Assembly: GCA_027859085.1 (NCBI GenBank)
Contig: JAQIBJ010000106.1
Location: forward strand, 1 to 48,074
From: Mycoplasmatota bacterium
GTDB taxonomy: Bacteria > Bacillota_I > Bacilli_A > Izemoplasmatales > Hujiaoplasmataceae
DNA: 48,074 bases
Direction of reading: 5' to 3'
The translations under genes were made by a program, and so were the position numbers. Shown piece after piece: positions 1-8,938 of the stretch (the first letter of the stretch is position 1; each line of letters starts with the position of its first letter). The notes beneath the pieces are model-generated. The model worked only from the letters and a program-made list of their open reading frames with translations. It was not told the origin of the DNA and made no database searches.

Positions 1-120
1 TACGCTTAAATCTTACCTCACGGCTTCGACTCCAAGACTAACTACTAGCGATTGGCTAAATCTTACTAGGTTGGATTCCCACCAACTATATATGTGCAAC
101 CGAACTGGCGCACCCTCATT
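1..120 (-). ncRNA. unassigned structured RNA-like segment, cut by the window edge
   Basis: This block is about 45% G+C and stops abruptly at about position 118, where the DNA becomes almost pure A/T. It can form two hairpins: GTTGG/CCAAC around 72-89 and GTGC/GCAC around 94-113. A TAAATCTTAC direct repeat lies at 7-16 and 57-66. On the minus strand a TATAAT (129-124) would place a start point near 117, exactly where the GC-rich block begins, so a leftward RNA or mRNA leader is the favoured reading. I could not match it to a riboswitch or housekeeping RNA. Two short stretches of the minus strand recall conserved 16S rRNA words, but not in a convincing context. No open reading frame is apparent. 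Confidence 0.35.
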
Positions 121-197
121 AAAATTATACTATAAATCATTAATAATTACTAATATTTAATTTGTTTGAAAAATACTATATTTTTAAGAAATTAAGG

Positions 198-226
198 TTT
201 AATTGTAAGCGCTTTAGTGATATAAT
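198..226 (+). promoter_or_regulatory. promoter of the ornithine operon with a cre-like site between -35 and -10
   Basis: An extended -10, TGATATAAT, lies at 218-226, and a weak -35 (TTTAAT) at 198-203 is spaced 17 bp from it. Between them, 204-217 reads TGTAAGCGCTTTAG, which matches 12 of 14 positions of the Gram-positive CcpA cre consensus TGWAANCGNTNWCA. A repressor bound there would block polymerase. A similar core lies in the hutH promoter. CcpA control is inferred; no ccpA gene is in the window. Confidence 0.6.
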
Positions 227-236
227 CTTTATTGTT

Positions 237-255
237 ATGTGTTAGTATATAACAT
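237..255 (+). promoter_or_regulatory. dyad element shared with the padR upstream region
   Basis: ATGTGTTAGTATATAACAT is an imperfect dyad with ATGT/ACAT ends, and TTATGT/ACATAA arms if two more bases are taken on each side. It lies just downstream of the predicted start point and 9 bases before the argF Shine-Dalgarno. Its 17-base core at 238-254 is identical to 43601-43617, directly upstream of padR. PadR-family operators typically carry ATGT...ACAT ends. Binding by this PadR is an inference. Confidence 0.4.
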
Positions 256-276
256 AAATTAATAAGGAGGATTTAT

Positions 277-1275
277 ATGCAAATGAATTTTAGAGGAAGA
301 AGCTTTTTAACGCTACTTGATTACACAACGGAAGAGATTCAAGGATTACTAGATTTAGCCAAGGATTTAAAAGAAAAAAAACATCAAGGTGTTGTTTTTG
401 AACCTTTGAAAGGCAAAAATATAGTTTTATTATTTGAAAAAGATTCTACACGAACCAGATGTGCATTCCAAGCTGGTGGAAATGACTTAGGCATGAATGT
501 TACTTATTTAGGACCAACTGGCTCACAAATGGGTAAAAAAGAAAGCATTAAAGATACTGCTAGAGTCTTAGGAAGAATGTATGAGGGTATTGAATATCGT
601 GGTTACAAACAAAAAACTGTTGAAATCTTAGCAGAATATTCTGGTGTACCAGTGTGGAATGGTTTAACTGATTTATATCATCCAACTCAAATTTTAGCTG
701 ATTTTCAAACCATTATTGAACAATTTGGCCATTTAAAAGATATCACGTTCGCATATTTTGGTGATGCAAGAAACAATATGGGTAATTCTTTAATGATTGG
801 AGCAGCAAAAATGGGAATGAATTTTAGAGCTGTCGCACCAAAAGAGTTATGGCCAAGTGATTCATTGGTGAAACAATGTAAAGAAATCGCAAAAGAAACA
901 GGAGCGACAATTACCTTAACTGAAGATGTTACTGAAGGTGCCAAAGGCGCAGATGTTATTTATACTGATGTATGGGTATCAATGGGGGAACCTGAACACG
1001 TATGGAAAGAAAGAATCGAAAAACTTTCTCCTTATCAAATCAATAAAAATGTCATGGATTTAGCTGGAGATAATAGTATTTTTATGCACTGTTTACCTGC
1101 ATTCCATAATACAGAAACAATTATGGGCGAAGACATTTATCAAAAATTTAAAATGGATGCTTTAGAAGTCACTGAGGATGTATTTGAATCTAAACAATCA
1201 GTTGTCTTCGATGAAGCAGAAAATAGATTGCATACAATTAAAGCTGTTATGTATGCAACAATGGGGGATTTCTAA
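277..1275 (+). CDS. argF: ornithine carbamoyltransferase (probably catabolic, ArcB-type use)
   Basis: The enzyme interconverts citrulline plus phosphate with ornithine plus carbamoyl phosphate in the cytoplasm. The 332-residue length is normal for the family. The carbamoyl-phosphate motif STRTR is at 57-61, HPTQ at 135-138, the SMG loop near 235-237 and HCLP at 271-274. The ATG at 277 has AAGGAGG six bases upstream; the second Met at 283 is too far from it. The stop overlaps the start of carbamate kinase by one base, and the rest of the operon consumes ornithine, so the likely direction is citrulline breakdown. No arginine deiminase gene is in the window, so the citrulline source is not visible. 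argF versus arcB cannot be settled by sequence alone. Confidence 0.93.
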   Translation: MQMNFRGRSFLTLLDYTTEEIQGLLDLAKDLKEKKHQGVVFEPLKGKNIVLLFEKDSTRTRCAFQAGGNDLGMNVTYLGPTGSQMGKKESIKDTARVLGRMYEGIEYRGYKQKTVEILAEYSGVPVWNGLTDLYHPTQILADFQTIIEQFGHLKDITFAYFGDARNNMGNSLMIGAAKMGMNFRAVAPKELWPSDSLVKQCKEIAKETGATITLTEDVTEGAKGADVIYTDVWVSMGEPEHVWKERIEKLSPYQINKNVMDLAGDNSIFMHCLPAFHNTETIMGEDIYQKFKMDALEVTEDVFESKQSVVFDEAENRLHTIKAVMYATMGDF

Positions 1276-2210
1276 TGAAAAAAATTGTCGTTGCCTTAGG
1301 TGGAAATGCTTTAGGAAATAATCCTTTAGAACAATTAGAAAAAGTAAAAGATGCTGCAAAAGCAATCGTTGATATGGTTAAAGAAGGCAATGAAGTCATC
1401 ATTGCTCATGGAAACGGACCTCAAGTTGGTATGATTAATAGTGCTTTTGCTGAAAGTCATTTAGTGGATGATAATAATCCAGAAATGCCTTTTCCTGAAT
1501 CAGGTGCTATGAGTCAAGGTTATATTGGTTATCATTTACAAAACGCAATCCAAAAAGAACTAAAAAAACAAAACATCGATAAACATGTCGCAACAATTAT
1601 CACTCAAGTTGAAGTTGATGCAACTGATCCAGCATTTAAAAAACCAACAAAACCAATTGGTTCTTTTGTGAATTATGAAACAGCTAAAGTTTTAGAAAAA
1701 GAAAAGAAATACATTATGGTTGAAGATGCAAATAGAGGTTACAGAAGAGTTGTTCCGAGTCCAAAACCAAAAAGTATTGTTGAATTAGATATTATTAAAA
1801 CACTTGTAGAAGCAAATCATTTAGTCATCACTGTTGGTGGTGGTGGTATTCCTGTTGTTCCTGACGGAAACGGTTATAAAGGGATTGCTGCTGTTATTGA
1901 TAAAGATTTCGCAAGTGCTAAACTAGCAGATCTATTAAATGCTGATATGTTAGTGATATTAACCGCTGTTGAAAAAGTTAAACTTAACTTTGGTCAACCC
2001 AATGAAAAAGATTTAGATGAATTATCAATTAGTCAAATGGACCAATATATTAAAAATAATGAATTTCATGCAGGTTCAATGTTACCAAAAGTTGAAGCAT
2101 GTAAATCTTTTGTGAATGGAAATAAAGATAGAGTGGCTTTAATCGCTTCTCTTGATAAAGCGAAAGAAGCTTTATTAGGTCAATCTGGAACGAAAATCAT
2201 AGGAGGTTAG
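1275..2210 (+). CDS. arcC: carbamate kinase
   Basis: Carbamate kinase transfers phosphate from carbamoyl phosphate to ADP, giving ATP, CO2 and ammonia. The 311 residues carry the amino-acid-kinase fold signatures: the glycine-rich ALGGNALG near residues 7-14, GNGPQVG near 47-53, a VGGGGIPV segment near the middle and AGSMLPKVEA towards the C terminus. It starts on the last base of argF and ends one base before ord, with the ord Shine-Dalgarno (AGGAGG) inside its 3' end, so the genes are translationally coupled. With argF it forms the ATP-yielding half of the arginine deiminase route. The assignment is secure. Confidence 0.95.
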   Translation: MKKIVVALGGNALGNNPLEQLEKVKDAAKAIVDMVKEGNEVIIAHGNGPQVGMINSAFAESHLVDDNNPEMPFPESGAMSQGYIGYHLQNAIQKELKKQNIDKHVATIITQVEVDATDPAFKKPTKPIGSFVNYETAKVLEKEKKYIMVEDANRGYRRVVPSPKPKSIVELDIIKTLVEANHLVITVGGGGIPVVPDGNGYKGIAAVIDKDFASAKLADLLNADMLVILTAVEKVKLNFGQPNEKDLDELSISQMDQYIKNNEFHAGSMLPKVEACKSFVNGNKDRVALIASLDKAKEALLGQSGTKIIGG

Positions 2211-2211
2211 T

Positions 2212-3267
2212 ATGAAAAAAGATAAAGTTAAAGTTGTTGTATGGGGCTTTGGCGCCATGGGATCTGGCATGGCAAAAATGATTCTTAAAAAAGAAGGTTT
2301 TGACATCGTCGGTATTTGTGATTTATATGAAGGCTATGTTGGAAAGAGTATGTTTGATATTTTAGATGTTAAAAATAGTCAAGATCATGATGTCATTATT
2401 TCTAATGATATCGATTTAATATTAACTGAAGAAAAACCAAACATCGTTCTTCTTGCAACCGATTCTTTTACTAAAGGTGCTTATCCTAAGATTAAAAAAA
2501 TCGTCGAAAAGGGCATTAATGTTATTTCCACAGCTGAAGAAATGGCTTATCCACTAGCCAATCAACCTGAACTGACTAAAGAGATGGACGCATTGGCTAA
2601 AAAACACAAGGTAACTATTTTAGGTACTGGTGTTAATCCTGGTATGATGATGGATTTATTAGCAGTATGTATCTCTGGTGTGATGGAAGATGTTAATGGT
2701 ATGGAAATATCAAGAATCAATTCTTTATCACCGTTTGGTAAAACCGTTATGGAAGAACAAGGTGTTGGTTTAACAGTTAAAGAATTTAATAGACGTTTAG
2801 AATCAGGAGATATGGCTGGTCATGTTGGTTTTAAAGAATCAGTTTATATGATTGCTCACGGATTAGGTTTAGAAGTTTCTAAATTTGAACAAAGCATGGA
2901 ACCAATTGTGACTGATATTGATCGCAAATCACCTTATGGCTTCGCTGCTAAAGGCGATGTTTGTGGTGTTGAAATGTCTGCTAAAGCAACTTTAAGCAAT
3001 GGTAAAGTCATTAATATGTATCATCCGCAACAAATTGAACCAGAAATGGTTGGCGTATCAACAGGAGATTATATAAAAATTGATGGTAAACCTGAAATTA
3101 ATTTAGCGAATGTTCCTGAAGTTGAAGGTGGCATTGGTACTATTTCAATTTGTGTGAATATGATTCCTTTGGTCCTTAATTCAAAACCTGGTTTAAAAAC
3201 AATGATTGATTTACCAGTTCCTAGAGCCATCATGGGTGATGTTCGTAAACTGCTTGATGAGGAGTGA
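2212..3267 (+). CDS. ord: 2,4-diaminopentanoate dehydrogenase
   Basis: Ord oxidatively deaminates (2R,4S)-2,4-diaminopentanoate to 2-amino-4-oxopentanoate with NAD(P)+, the redox step of clostridial ornithine oxidation. The 351-residue protein opens with a Rossmann motif GFGAMG at 12-17 after a hydrophobic beta strand and has the dihydrodipicolinate-reductase-like layout of the family. Identification rests strongly on context: it sits directly before the two thiolase subunits and the aminomutase genes, as in Clostridium sticklandii. It ends in TGA, which shows that UGA is a stop in this organism. The released NAD(P)H is a plausible source of electrons for the Rnf complex encoded later in the window. 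Confidence 0.9.
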   Translation: MKKDKVKVVVWGFGAMGSGMAKMILKKEGFDIVGICDLYEGYVGKSMFDILDVKNSQDHDVIISNDIDLILTEEKPNIVLLATDSFTKGAYPKIKKIVEKGINVISTAEEMAYPLANQPELTKEMDALAKKHKVTILGTGVNPGMMMDLLAVCISGVMEDVNGMEISRINSLSPFGKTVMEEQGVGLTVKEFNRRLESGDMAGHVGFKESVYMIAHGLGLEVSKFEQSMEPIVTDIDRKSPYGFAAKGDVCGVEMSAKATLSNGKVINMYHPQQIEPEMVGVSTGDYIKIDGKPEINLANVPEVEGGIGTISICVNMIPLVLNSKPGLKTMIDLPVPRAIMGDVRKLLDEE

Positions 3268-3272
3268 TTATT

Positions 3273-3578
3273 TTGATTAAAAAAAATACCTGGGTAAAAA
3301 TTAAAAAAACTATACTTAAACCTGAAGAAAGAACCGGAAATATTCCTGAAGAAACAAAAAAAGTTCCACTTCTTATGTGGGTAAAGGGTTATTTATTAGA
3401 AAACGCTAATATTGGTGATGAAGTTGAAATCAATACCCTAACCGGACGTAAAGAAACCGGAAAATTATTAGAAGCTAATCCCGCTTACATGCATACGTAT
3501 GGTAAATTTGTCCCAGAGATTTTAGATATCGATAGATTATTAAAAGACACCCTTTTTGGGGGTGAGACAAATGAATAA
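3273..3578 (+). CDS. ortA: 2-amino-4-ketopentanoate thiolase, alpha subunit
   Basis: OrtA is the small partner of OrtB; together they cleave 2-amino-4-oxopentanoate with CoA to acetyl-CoA and alanine. I place the start at TTG 3273 (101 residues): the Shine-Dalgarno GAGGAG ends at 3264, giving normal spacing to this TTG. The longer in-frame GTG at 3264 overlaps the end of that Shine-Dalgarno and cannot be used. The protein is basic at its N terminus and has no recognisable catalytic motif of its own, as expected for this subunit. Its stop overlaps the ortB start by eight bases. Assignment is by size, sequence character and position between ord and ortB. Confidence 0.85.
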   Translation: MIKKNTWVKIKKTILKPEERTGNIPEETKKVPLLMWVKGYLLENANIGDEVEINTLTGRKETGKLLEANPAYMHTYGKFVPEILDIDRLLKDTLFGGETNE

Positions 3579-4983
3579 TTCTTATGAAGCTGTTATTGCA
3601 AGAAAAAATGACATCATGAGAAAATCTGTTGGTATAGATTATAGTCAATATGAACAGGACTATATCAGTTTTGATTTTGAAAAGATGATTAATGATTGCG
3701 GTTTTGGATTAGATGAAATCAGAAAAATACAAGCTGAAAGTGGTGTTGGACAAACACCTTTAAAAGAATGTAAAAATATTACTGCATTAGCAAGAAAAGT
3801 TTCAAAGCCTGGATATGGCGCAAGAATATTCATTAAAGATGAAGCTTTAAATGACTCTGGAAGCTTTAAAGCAAGACGCGCTAGTATCTCTTGCTATCAA
3901 GCAAAGAAAATGGGTTACAAAGGCGTTATAGCCGCTACTAGCGGAAATTATGGTGCTGCAGTCGCATCTCAAGCTGCAAAATATGGTTTAAAATGTATCA
4001 TTGTCCAAGAATGTTATGATTCAGAGGGTATTGGTCAACCAGAAATCATTGAAAAAGCAAGAGCTTGTGAAGCCTATGGGGCTGAAGTTGTTCAATTAAG
4101 CGTAGGTCCAGAACTGTTCTATAAATTTTTATTGTTATTAGAAGAAACAGGATATTTTAACGCTTCTTTATACACACCTTATGGTATAAAAGGCATTGAA
4201 TCTCTTGGCGCTGAATTAATAGAAGACAGCATTCGATTAACTGGTAAAGAACCGGATATGGTTGTGGTTACTAATGCAGGTGGAGGAAACTTAACCGGTA
4301 CCGCTAGAGGTATTAAACAAGTCACAGATAATAAAATAGAAATTGTTGGTTCAAGTGTTAATCTTAAAGGTTTACATATGGCAAGTGACACTGATTTCAA
4401 TAAAAAATCATTCACAACAGGACACACTGGTTTTGGAATCCCTTTTATTATGAATCCAGATCGCTCTGATGTACCACGTTCTGCTGCTAGAGCTTTAAGA
4501 TATATTGACCGCTATGTAACAGTTAATCAAGGTGAAGTTTTCTTTATGACTGAAGCATTATCTATATTAGAAGGAATTGAAAGAGGGCCTGCAGGTAATA
4601 CTTCTTTAGCTGCTGCTTTTTCTTTGGCACAAGAACTACCTGTTGACAAAGTCATCATTGTTCAAGAAACTGAATATACTAGTGCTGGAAAACATCATCA
4701 AGCACAATTAGCATTTGCTAGAGACAATGGCATCTGTATTTATTTTGGAAATCCTCAGGATGAAATTCCTGGAAGATCAATCGTATTTCCAAAAGACATT
4801 TCTCTTTTAAAAGCTGTTGATTTAGATTTAGAAGAAATAAAAACAAAATACATTTACAATCACATCAAAGGTTTAAAACAAATTTCTAAAAGAGATTTAG
4901 AATTTCTAACAATAGAAACAAATACTTCTATTGAGTTTGTTAAAAACCTTTTGACGCATAAAAACATCGAAGTGGAGGCATAA
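3571..4983 (+). CDS. ortB: 2-amino-4-ketopentanoate thiolase, beta subunit (PLP enzyme)
   Basis: OrtB is the PLP-binding catalytic subunit of the thiolase. It belongs to the fold-type II (threonine synthase/cysteine synthase-like) family: GSFKARRA near residues 97-104 carries the Schiff-base lysine (about K100), and TSGNYG and VVTNAGGGN segments match the substrate and phosphate loops. The start is ATG 3571, preceded at short spacing by GGGGGTGAG; the upstream TTG at 3556 lies before that Shine-Dalgarno. This gives 470 residues. It overlaps ortA and is followed four bases later by oraS. The product acetyl-CoA could feed substrate-level phosphorylation, though acetate genes are not in this window. 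Confidence 0.9.
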   Translation: MNNSYEAVIARKNDIMRKSVGIDYSQYEQDYISFDFEKMINDCGFGLDEIRKIQAESGVGQTPLKECKNITALARKVSKPGYGARIFIKDEALNDSGSFKARRASISCYQAKKMGYKGVIAATSGNYGAAVASQAAKYGLKCIIVQECYDSEGIGQPEIIEKARACEAYGAEVVQLSVGPELFYKFLLLLEETGYFNASLYTPYGIKGIESLGAELIEDSIRLTGKEPDMVVVTNAGGGNLTGTARGIKQVTDNKIEIVGSSVNLKGLHMASDTDFNKKSFTTGHTGFGIPFIMNPDRSDVPRSAARALRYIDRYVTVNQGEVFFMTEALSILEGIERGPAGNTSLAAAFSLAQELPVDKVIIVQETEYTSAGKHHQAQLAFARDNGICIYFGNPQDEIPGRSIVFPKDISLLKAVDLDLEEIKTKYIYNHIKGLKQISKRDLEFLTIETNTSIEFVKNLLTHKNIEVEA

Positions 4984-4987
4984 TAAT

Positions 4988-5362
4988 ATGATTAGAAGAG
5001 CAACAAGAATAGACGACATTGAAAAACGTCGTGAACATTTAAATGATTTAACTGATGAACAACTTAAAGCGAGATTTTGGGAATTGGCCGGAAAAACAGT
5101 CGATCCTTTAATCGATTTAGCTTACAAAAATACAACCCCTGCGATTGAAAGATCTGTGGTTTTAAGAATGGGATTTTCAAGTATTGAAGCAAAAGATATT
5201 GTTGAAAAAACTATTAAACATGGATTAATTTCAAAAGGTGCTGGTCATGTAATCTATCGTTTATCACAATTGGATAAAATCAGCATTAGAGACGCTGGAC
5301 AAGCTTTAATCAATAATAAAGGTTGGGATAAAGTTAAGAAAAGTTTTGAGGTGTCATCATGA
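4988..5362 (+). CDS. oraS: D-ornithine 4,5-aminomutase, S subunit
   Basis: OraS is the small subunit of the adenosylcobalamin- and PLP-dependent D-ornithine aminomutase, which converts D-ornithine to 2,4-diaminopentanoate. The 124 residues are mostly helical and charged, close to the known clostridial subunit of about 121 residues. It has no cofactor motif, as expected, since both cofactors bind OraE. Its TGA stop overlaps the oraE start in an ATGA junction, which supports stoichiometric translation of the two subunits. Confidence 0.9.
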   Translation: MIRRATRIDDIEKRREHLNDLTDEQLKARFWELAGKTVDPLIDLAYKNTTPAIERSVVLRMGFSSIEAKDIVEKTIKHGLISKGAGHVIYRLSQLDKISIRDAGQALINNKGWDKVKKSFEVSS

Positions 5363-7551
5363 AAATTAATGAAAAATTAGACATTCGTGAAATACTAAAA
5401 GACTTAGATAAATATGAACCTAGAAGACGTGGTTGGACATGGAGAAAACCTGTTGAAAATTTAGATATGGAAGGCAATGTTTACTCTGACGCATCTGAAC
5501 CTTTAAAAAATTCAGTCCCTCTTCCCGCTGCTAAATATTTTAATAACATTGATCCCCAACCGATTCAAGTCATCACTTCAGAAATTGCATCAGGAAGATT
5601 TGAAGATGATATTCGTCGTATGAGAATGGCAGCTTGGCATGGCGCAGATCATTTAATGGTCATTCGTACTGCTGGCCAATCTCATTTTGATGGATTGATT
5701 GAAGGGACTCCACAAGGTATAGGTGGGGTTGCGATTACTAGAAAACAAGTAAGAGCTCAAAGAAAAGCATTAGATATTATTGAAGATGAAGTTGGAAGAC
5801 CAATTAATTATCATTCATATGTATCTGGTGTTGCTGGTCCTGATATCGCAGTTATGTTTGCTGAAGAAGGCGTTAACGGCGCTCACCAAGACCCTCAATA
5901 CAATGTATTGTATCGTAATATCAATATGATTCGTTCATTTGTAGATGCAGCTGAATCAAAAAAAATCATGGCTTGGGGAGATATTCTTCAAATTGATGGT
6001 GCTCATAATGCCAATGCAACAGCAATGGTTGCTTGGAAGGTTATGCCGGAATTATTAGTACAACATGCAATAAATAGTTTATTCTCAGTAAAAGCTGGTA
6101 TTAAAAAAGATAATATTGCTTTATCAACTGTACCCCCTACTGCTGTTCCAGCACCTGATTTAAAAATTAATTTGCCTTATGCAAAAGCATTAAGAGACTT
6201 CTTCTCTGAGTATAAAATGCGTGCGCAAATGAATACCAAATATATGGAAACATCAACTAGAGAAGCAACTGTAACTCATGTATTAAATATGATGATCTCT
6301 AAATTAACTAAAACAGATATCCAATCAACCATTACACCTGATGAGGGCCGTAATGTTCCTTGGCATATGTATAATGTTGAAGCATGTGACACTGCTAAAC
6401 AAGCATTAATTGGTATGGATGGTTTATTAGAGATGGTTGAATTGAAAGACACAGGATTTCTTCCAAAAAAAGTAAGAGACCTTAAAGAAAGATCAATTTT
6501 ATTCTTTGAAGAATTATTACAAGATGGCGGATATTTCCAAGCCGTTGAAGATGGCTATTTCATCGATTCAGGTATTTATCCTGAAAGAAATGGTGATGGA
6601 ATTTCTCGTGAAATCAATGGTGGAATTGGCGCCAACACAGTTTATGAAAGAGACGAAGACTACTTCGCACCAGTCACTGCACATTATGGATACAACAATA
6701 CCAAACAATATGGTTTAAAAGATGGCGAATCTCCTGCGTCTTTAATTGGTGGTTCTACATTTGAAGATCGTTCTAAAATTCAATATATTGATGAATTAGA
6801 TCCTGTTGACAATGTCAATACACGTATGGCGGAAAAAGAAAAATACATTAATTCTAATATCGTTAAGCCTGAAGTTGAATGGTTGGCTGATGGCGTGATT
6901 GTCATTGATGTAACCTTACCAACTTCTGTTAGATACGCTGAAGCAGCCGCTCTTGAAATAGCTAAAAAGATGAATTTACTAGAACCTGAAGTCATTCATA
7001 GAGAAGTCTTACATCAAGCCGAAGCTACACGAGTTCAAGTGAAAGGTAAAGTTGATTTTGATATCAACCTTGATGAATTAACATTGGCTGAAGAACCTGA
7101 TATATTATCTGACAAAGAAATCAAAGAATTTTTAGAAGACAGAGATATAAAGATTGTTGCTGGTACTGTTGGTGAAGATGAACATTCAGTTGGATTAAGA
7201 GAAATCATTGATATCAAACATGGTGGTATTGAAAAATATGGTATTGACTGTTTGTACCTAGGTACTTCTGTACCGATTACAAAATTAGTCGATGCAGCAA
7301 TTGAAACTAATGCAGATGCAATCCTTATGTCAACAATCATCTCTCATGATGAAGTCCATTATAAAAATATGAAGAAAACTCATGAATACGCTGTAGAAAA
7401 AGGTGTTAGAGACAAATTCTTAATCATCGCTGGTGGAACACAGGTTACACCTGAAACAGCTAGAAAACAAGGTGTTGATCAAGGGTTTGCACGTGGTACA
7501 AAAGGTCAACATGTTGCTTCATTCATAGTTAAAAAATTAAAGGAAAAATAA
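5359..7551 (+). CDS. oraE: D-ornithine 4,5-aminomutase, E subunit (B12 and PLP)
   Basis: OraE is the catalytic subunit, with an N-terminal TIM-barrel region and a C-terminal Rossmann cobalamin domain. The base-off cobalamin motif DxHxxG is seen as DEHSVG with the axial histidine at about H609. The PLP lysine falls in IIDIKHGG at about K620, eleven residues later, the same interval as His618/Lys629 of the Clostridium sticklandii enzyme. The 730-residue length fits the family. It needs adenosylcobalamin, but no cobalamin transport or synthesis genes are in the window. The gene is translationally coupled to oraS and followed one base later by the reactivation-factor candidate. Confidence 0.95.
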   Translation: MKINEKLDIREILKDLDKYEPRRRGWTWRKPVENLDMEGNVYSDASEPLKNSVPLPAAKYFNNIDPQPIQVITSEIASGRFEDDIRRMRMAAWHGADHLMVIRTAGQSHFDGLIEGTPQGIGGVAITRKQVRAQRKALDIIEDEVGRPINYHSYVSGVAGPDIAVMFAEEGVNGAHQDPQYNVLYRNINMIRSFVDAAESKKIMAWGDILQIDGAHNANATAMVAWKVMPELLVQHAINSLFSVKAGIKKDNIALSTVPPTAVPAPDLKINLPYAKALRDFFSEYKMRAQMNTKYMETSTREATVTHVLNMMISKLTKTDIQSTITPDEGRNVPWHMYNVEACDTAKQALIGMDGLLEMVELKDTGFLPKKVRDLKERSILFFEELLQDGGYFQAVEDGYFIDSGIYPERNGDGISREINGGIGANTVYERDEDYFAPVTAHYGYNNTKQYGLKDGESPASLIGGSTFEDRSKIQYIDELDPVDNVNTRMAEKEKYINSNIVKPEVEWLADGVIVIDVTLPTSVRYAEAAALEIAKKMNLLEPEVIHREVLHQAEATRVQVKGKVDFDINLDELTLAEEPDILSDKEIKEFLEDRDIKIVAGTVGEDEHSVGLREIIDIKHGGIEKYGIDCLYLGTSVPITKLVDAAIETNADAILMSTIISHDEVHYKNMKKTHEYAVEKGVRDKFLIIAGGTQVTPETARKQGVDQGFARGTKGQHVASFIVKKLKEK

Positions 7552-7552
7552 A

Positions 7553-8938
7553 ATGAGAATTGATGCTTTAGTGGCCGAAATCGGATCAACAACTACTGTT
7601 GTGAATGCGTTTGATGATTTAAATACAGATCATCCACGTTTTTTAGGCAGCGGTTATTATCCAACAACCGTTTTAGAAGGCGATGTTAATGTTGGATTGA
7701 TGGGTGCCATTGAAGATTTAAAAAAACAATTGAATACTGACAGCCTACTGGCAAATGAATCATTTGCCAGTTCTAGTGCTGCTGGTGGTTTAAAGATGAG
7801 TGTTCATGGTCTTGTATATAACATGACAGTCAAAGCCGCTAAAGAAGCTGCTCTTGGTGCTGGTGCTAATATACAGATGATTACTGCTGGTGTTCTTGAT
7901 GACTATCATATTGAAGAAATTAAAGACTTAAATTTAAATATAATTATGATAGCTGGTGGTGTTGATTATGGCGAGAGAAAAACAGCCATTGAAAATGCTA
8001 AAAAAATTGCTAATTTAAAATTAAACATTCCAATTATCTATGCAGGCAACATTCAAAATCAGAATTTAATTAAAACAATCTTTAAAGATGCTAATCAAGC
8101 AGACTATCTCTTTATTTCAGATAATGTATATCCTAAAATTGATGATTTACAAGTTGATAAAACGAGAAAAATTATCCAAGAGGTATTCCATCAACACATT
8201 ATTCAAGCACCTGGTATGGAGAAAGTTAAAACATTAATAAATCAAGACATTATTCCTACCCCTGGTGCCGTCATGGAAGCATCAAAATTATTACAAGTTG
8301 AAATGGGTGATTTAATCACTGTTGATATTGGTGGCGCTACAACAGATATTCATTCTGTCACGAAAGGTAGTGAAGCCATTGAGAAAATATTAATCGCACC
8401 TGAACCGATGGCAAAAAGAACGGTCGAGGGTGACTTAGGCGTTTATATAAACAAGGAAAATTTAATCAATATTATTTCTAAAGAAAAATTATGTGACGAA
8501 TTAAACCTTGATTTAGATGAACTTAATGATGTGATTAATGAATATCAAGTAATCCCTAATCAAAGGCAATATCCACTTACTGAAAGATTGACTTTAGAAG
8601 CATTTAAACAAGCGCTTGATAGACATAGTGGACGATTAATCAAAATGTTTAATGCTAGTGGAAAAGTGATGTATGCTGAAGGAAAAGATTTATCGAATAT
8701 CAAACATGTTATTGCAACAGGTGGGGCGTTAACAAGATTAAAAAACAACTGTCAAATTATCAAAACAATTTTAAACAATAAAAACGAGTTAAAATTAAGT
8801 CCTCCTAAAATTTCGAAAATATGGATAGATCATCATTATATTATGGCTTCTATTGGTGTTTTATCTATGAAACATCCAGAAGCCGCGTTAAAGATTCTTA
8901 AGCAAAGTTTGGAGATGGTCGAATGTATCCAAGAATAG
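7553..8938 (+). CDS. MutL/GlmL-family ATPase, putative aminomutase reactivation factor
   Basis: This 461-residue protein belongs to the GlmL/MutL ASKHA-ATPase family that accompanies B12 mutases. The phosphate-1 motif is near the N terminus (EIGSTTTVV, residues 9-17) and the second phosphate motif TVDIGGATTD lies around residues 257-266. A gene of this family sits beside clostridial oraSE and is thought to exchange damaged cobalamin on the mutase; that role is inferred from position, not shown by sequence. Its 3' end overlaps the racemase gene by 16 bases. Confidence 0.85.
   Translation: MRIDALVAEIGSTTTVVNAFDDLNTDHPRFLGSGYYPTTVLEGDVNVGLMGAIEDLKKQLNTDSLLANESFASSSAAGGLKMSVHGLVYNMTVKAAKEAALGAGANIQMITAGVLDDYHIEEIKDLNLNIIMIAGGVDYGERKTAIENAKKIANLKLNIPIIYAGNIQNQNLIKTIFKDANQADYLFISDNVYPKIDDLQVDKTRKIIQEVFHQHIIQAPGMEKVKTLINQDIIPTPGAVMEASKLLQVEMGDLITVDIGGATTDIHSVTKGSEAIEKILIAPEPMAKRTVEGDLGVYINKENLINIISKEKLCDELNLDLDELNDVINEYQVIPNQRQYPLTERLTLEAFKQALDRHSGRLIKMFNASGKVMYAEGKDLSNIKHVIATGGALTRLKNNCQIIKTILNNKNELKLSPPKISKIWIDHHYIMASIGVLSMKHPEAALKILKQSLEMVECIQE

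Noticed and set aside
1-120. Fragment of a 16S rRNA gene on the minus strand
   Set aside because: Two short words resemble conserved 16S stretches (CAGTTCGG.TTGCA and AATCGCTAGTA), but the decoding-site sequence expected after them is absent and the spacing is wrong.
1-120. tRNA, tmRNA or a definite cobalamin riboswitch
   Set aside because: No cloverleaf or T-loop, no complete tmRNA pattern, and only a single loop resembles the cobalamin aptamer.
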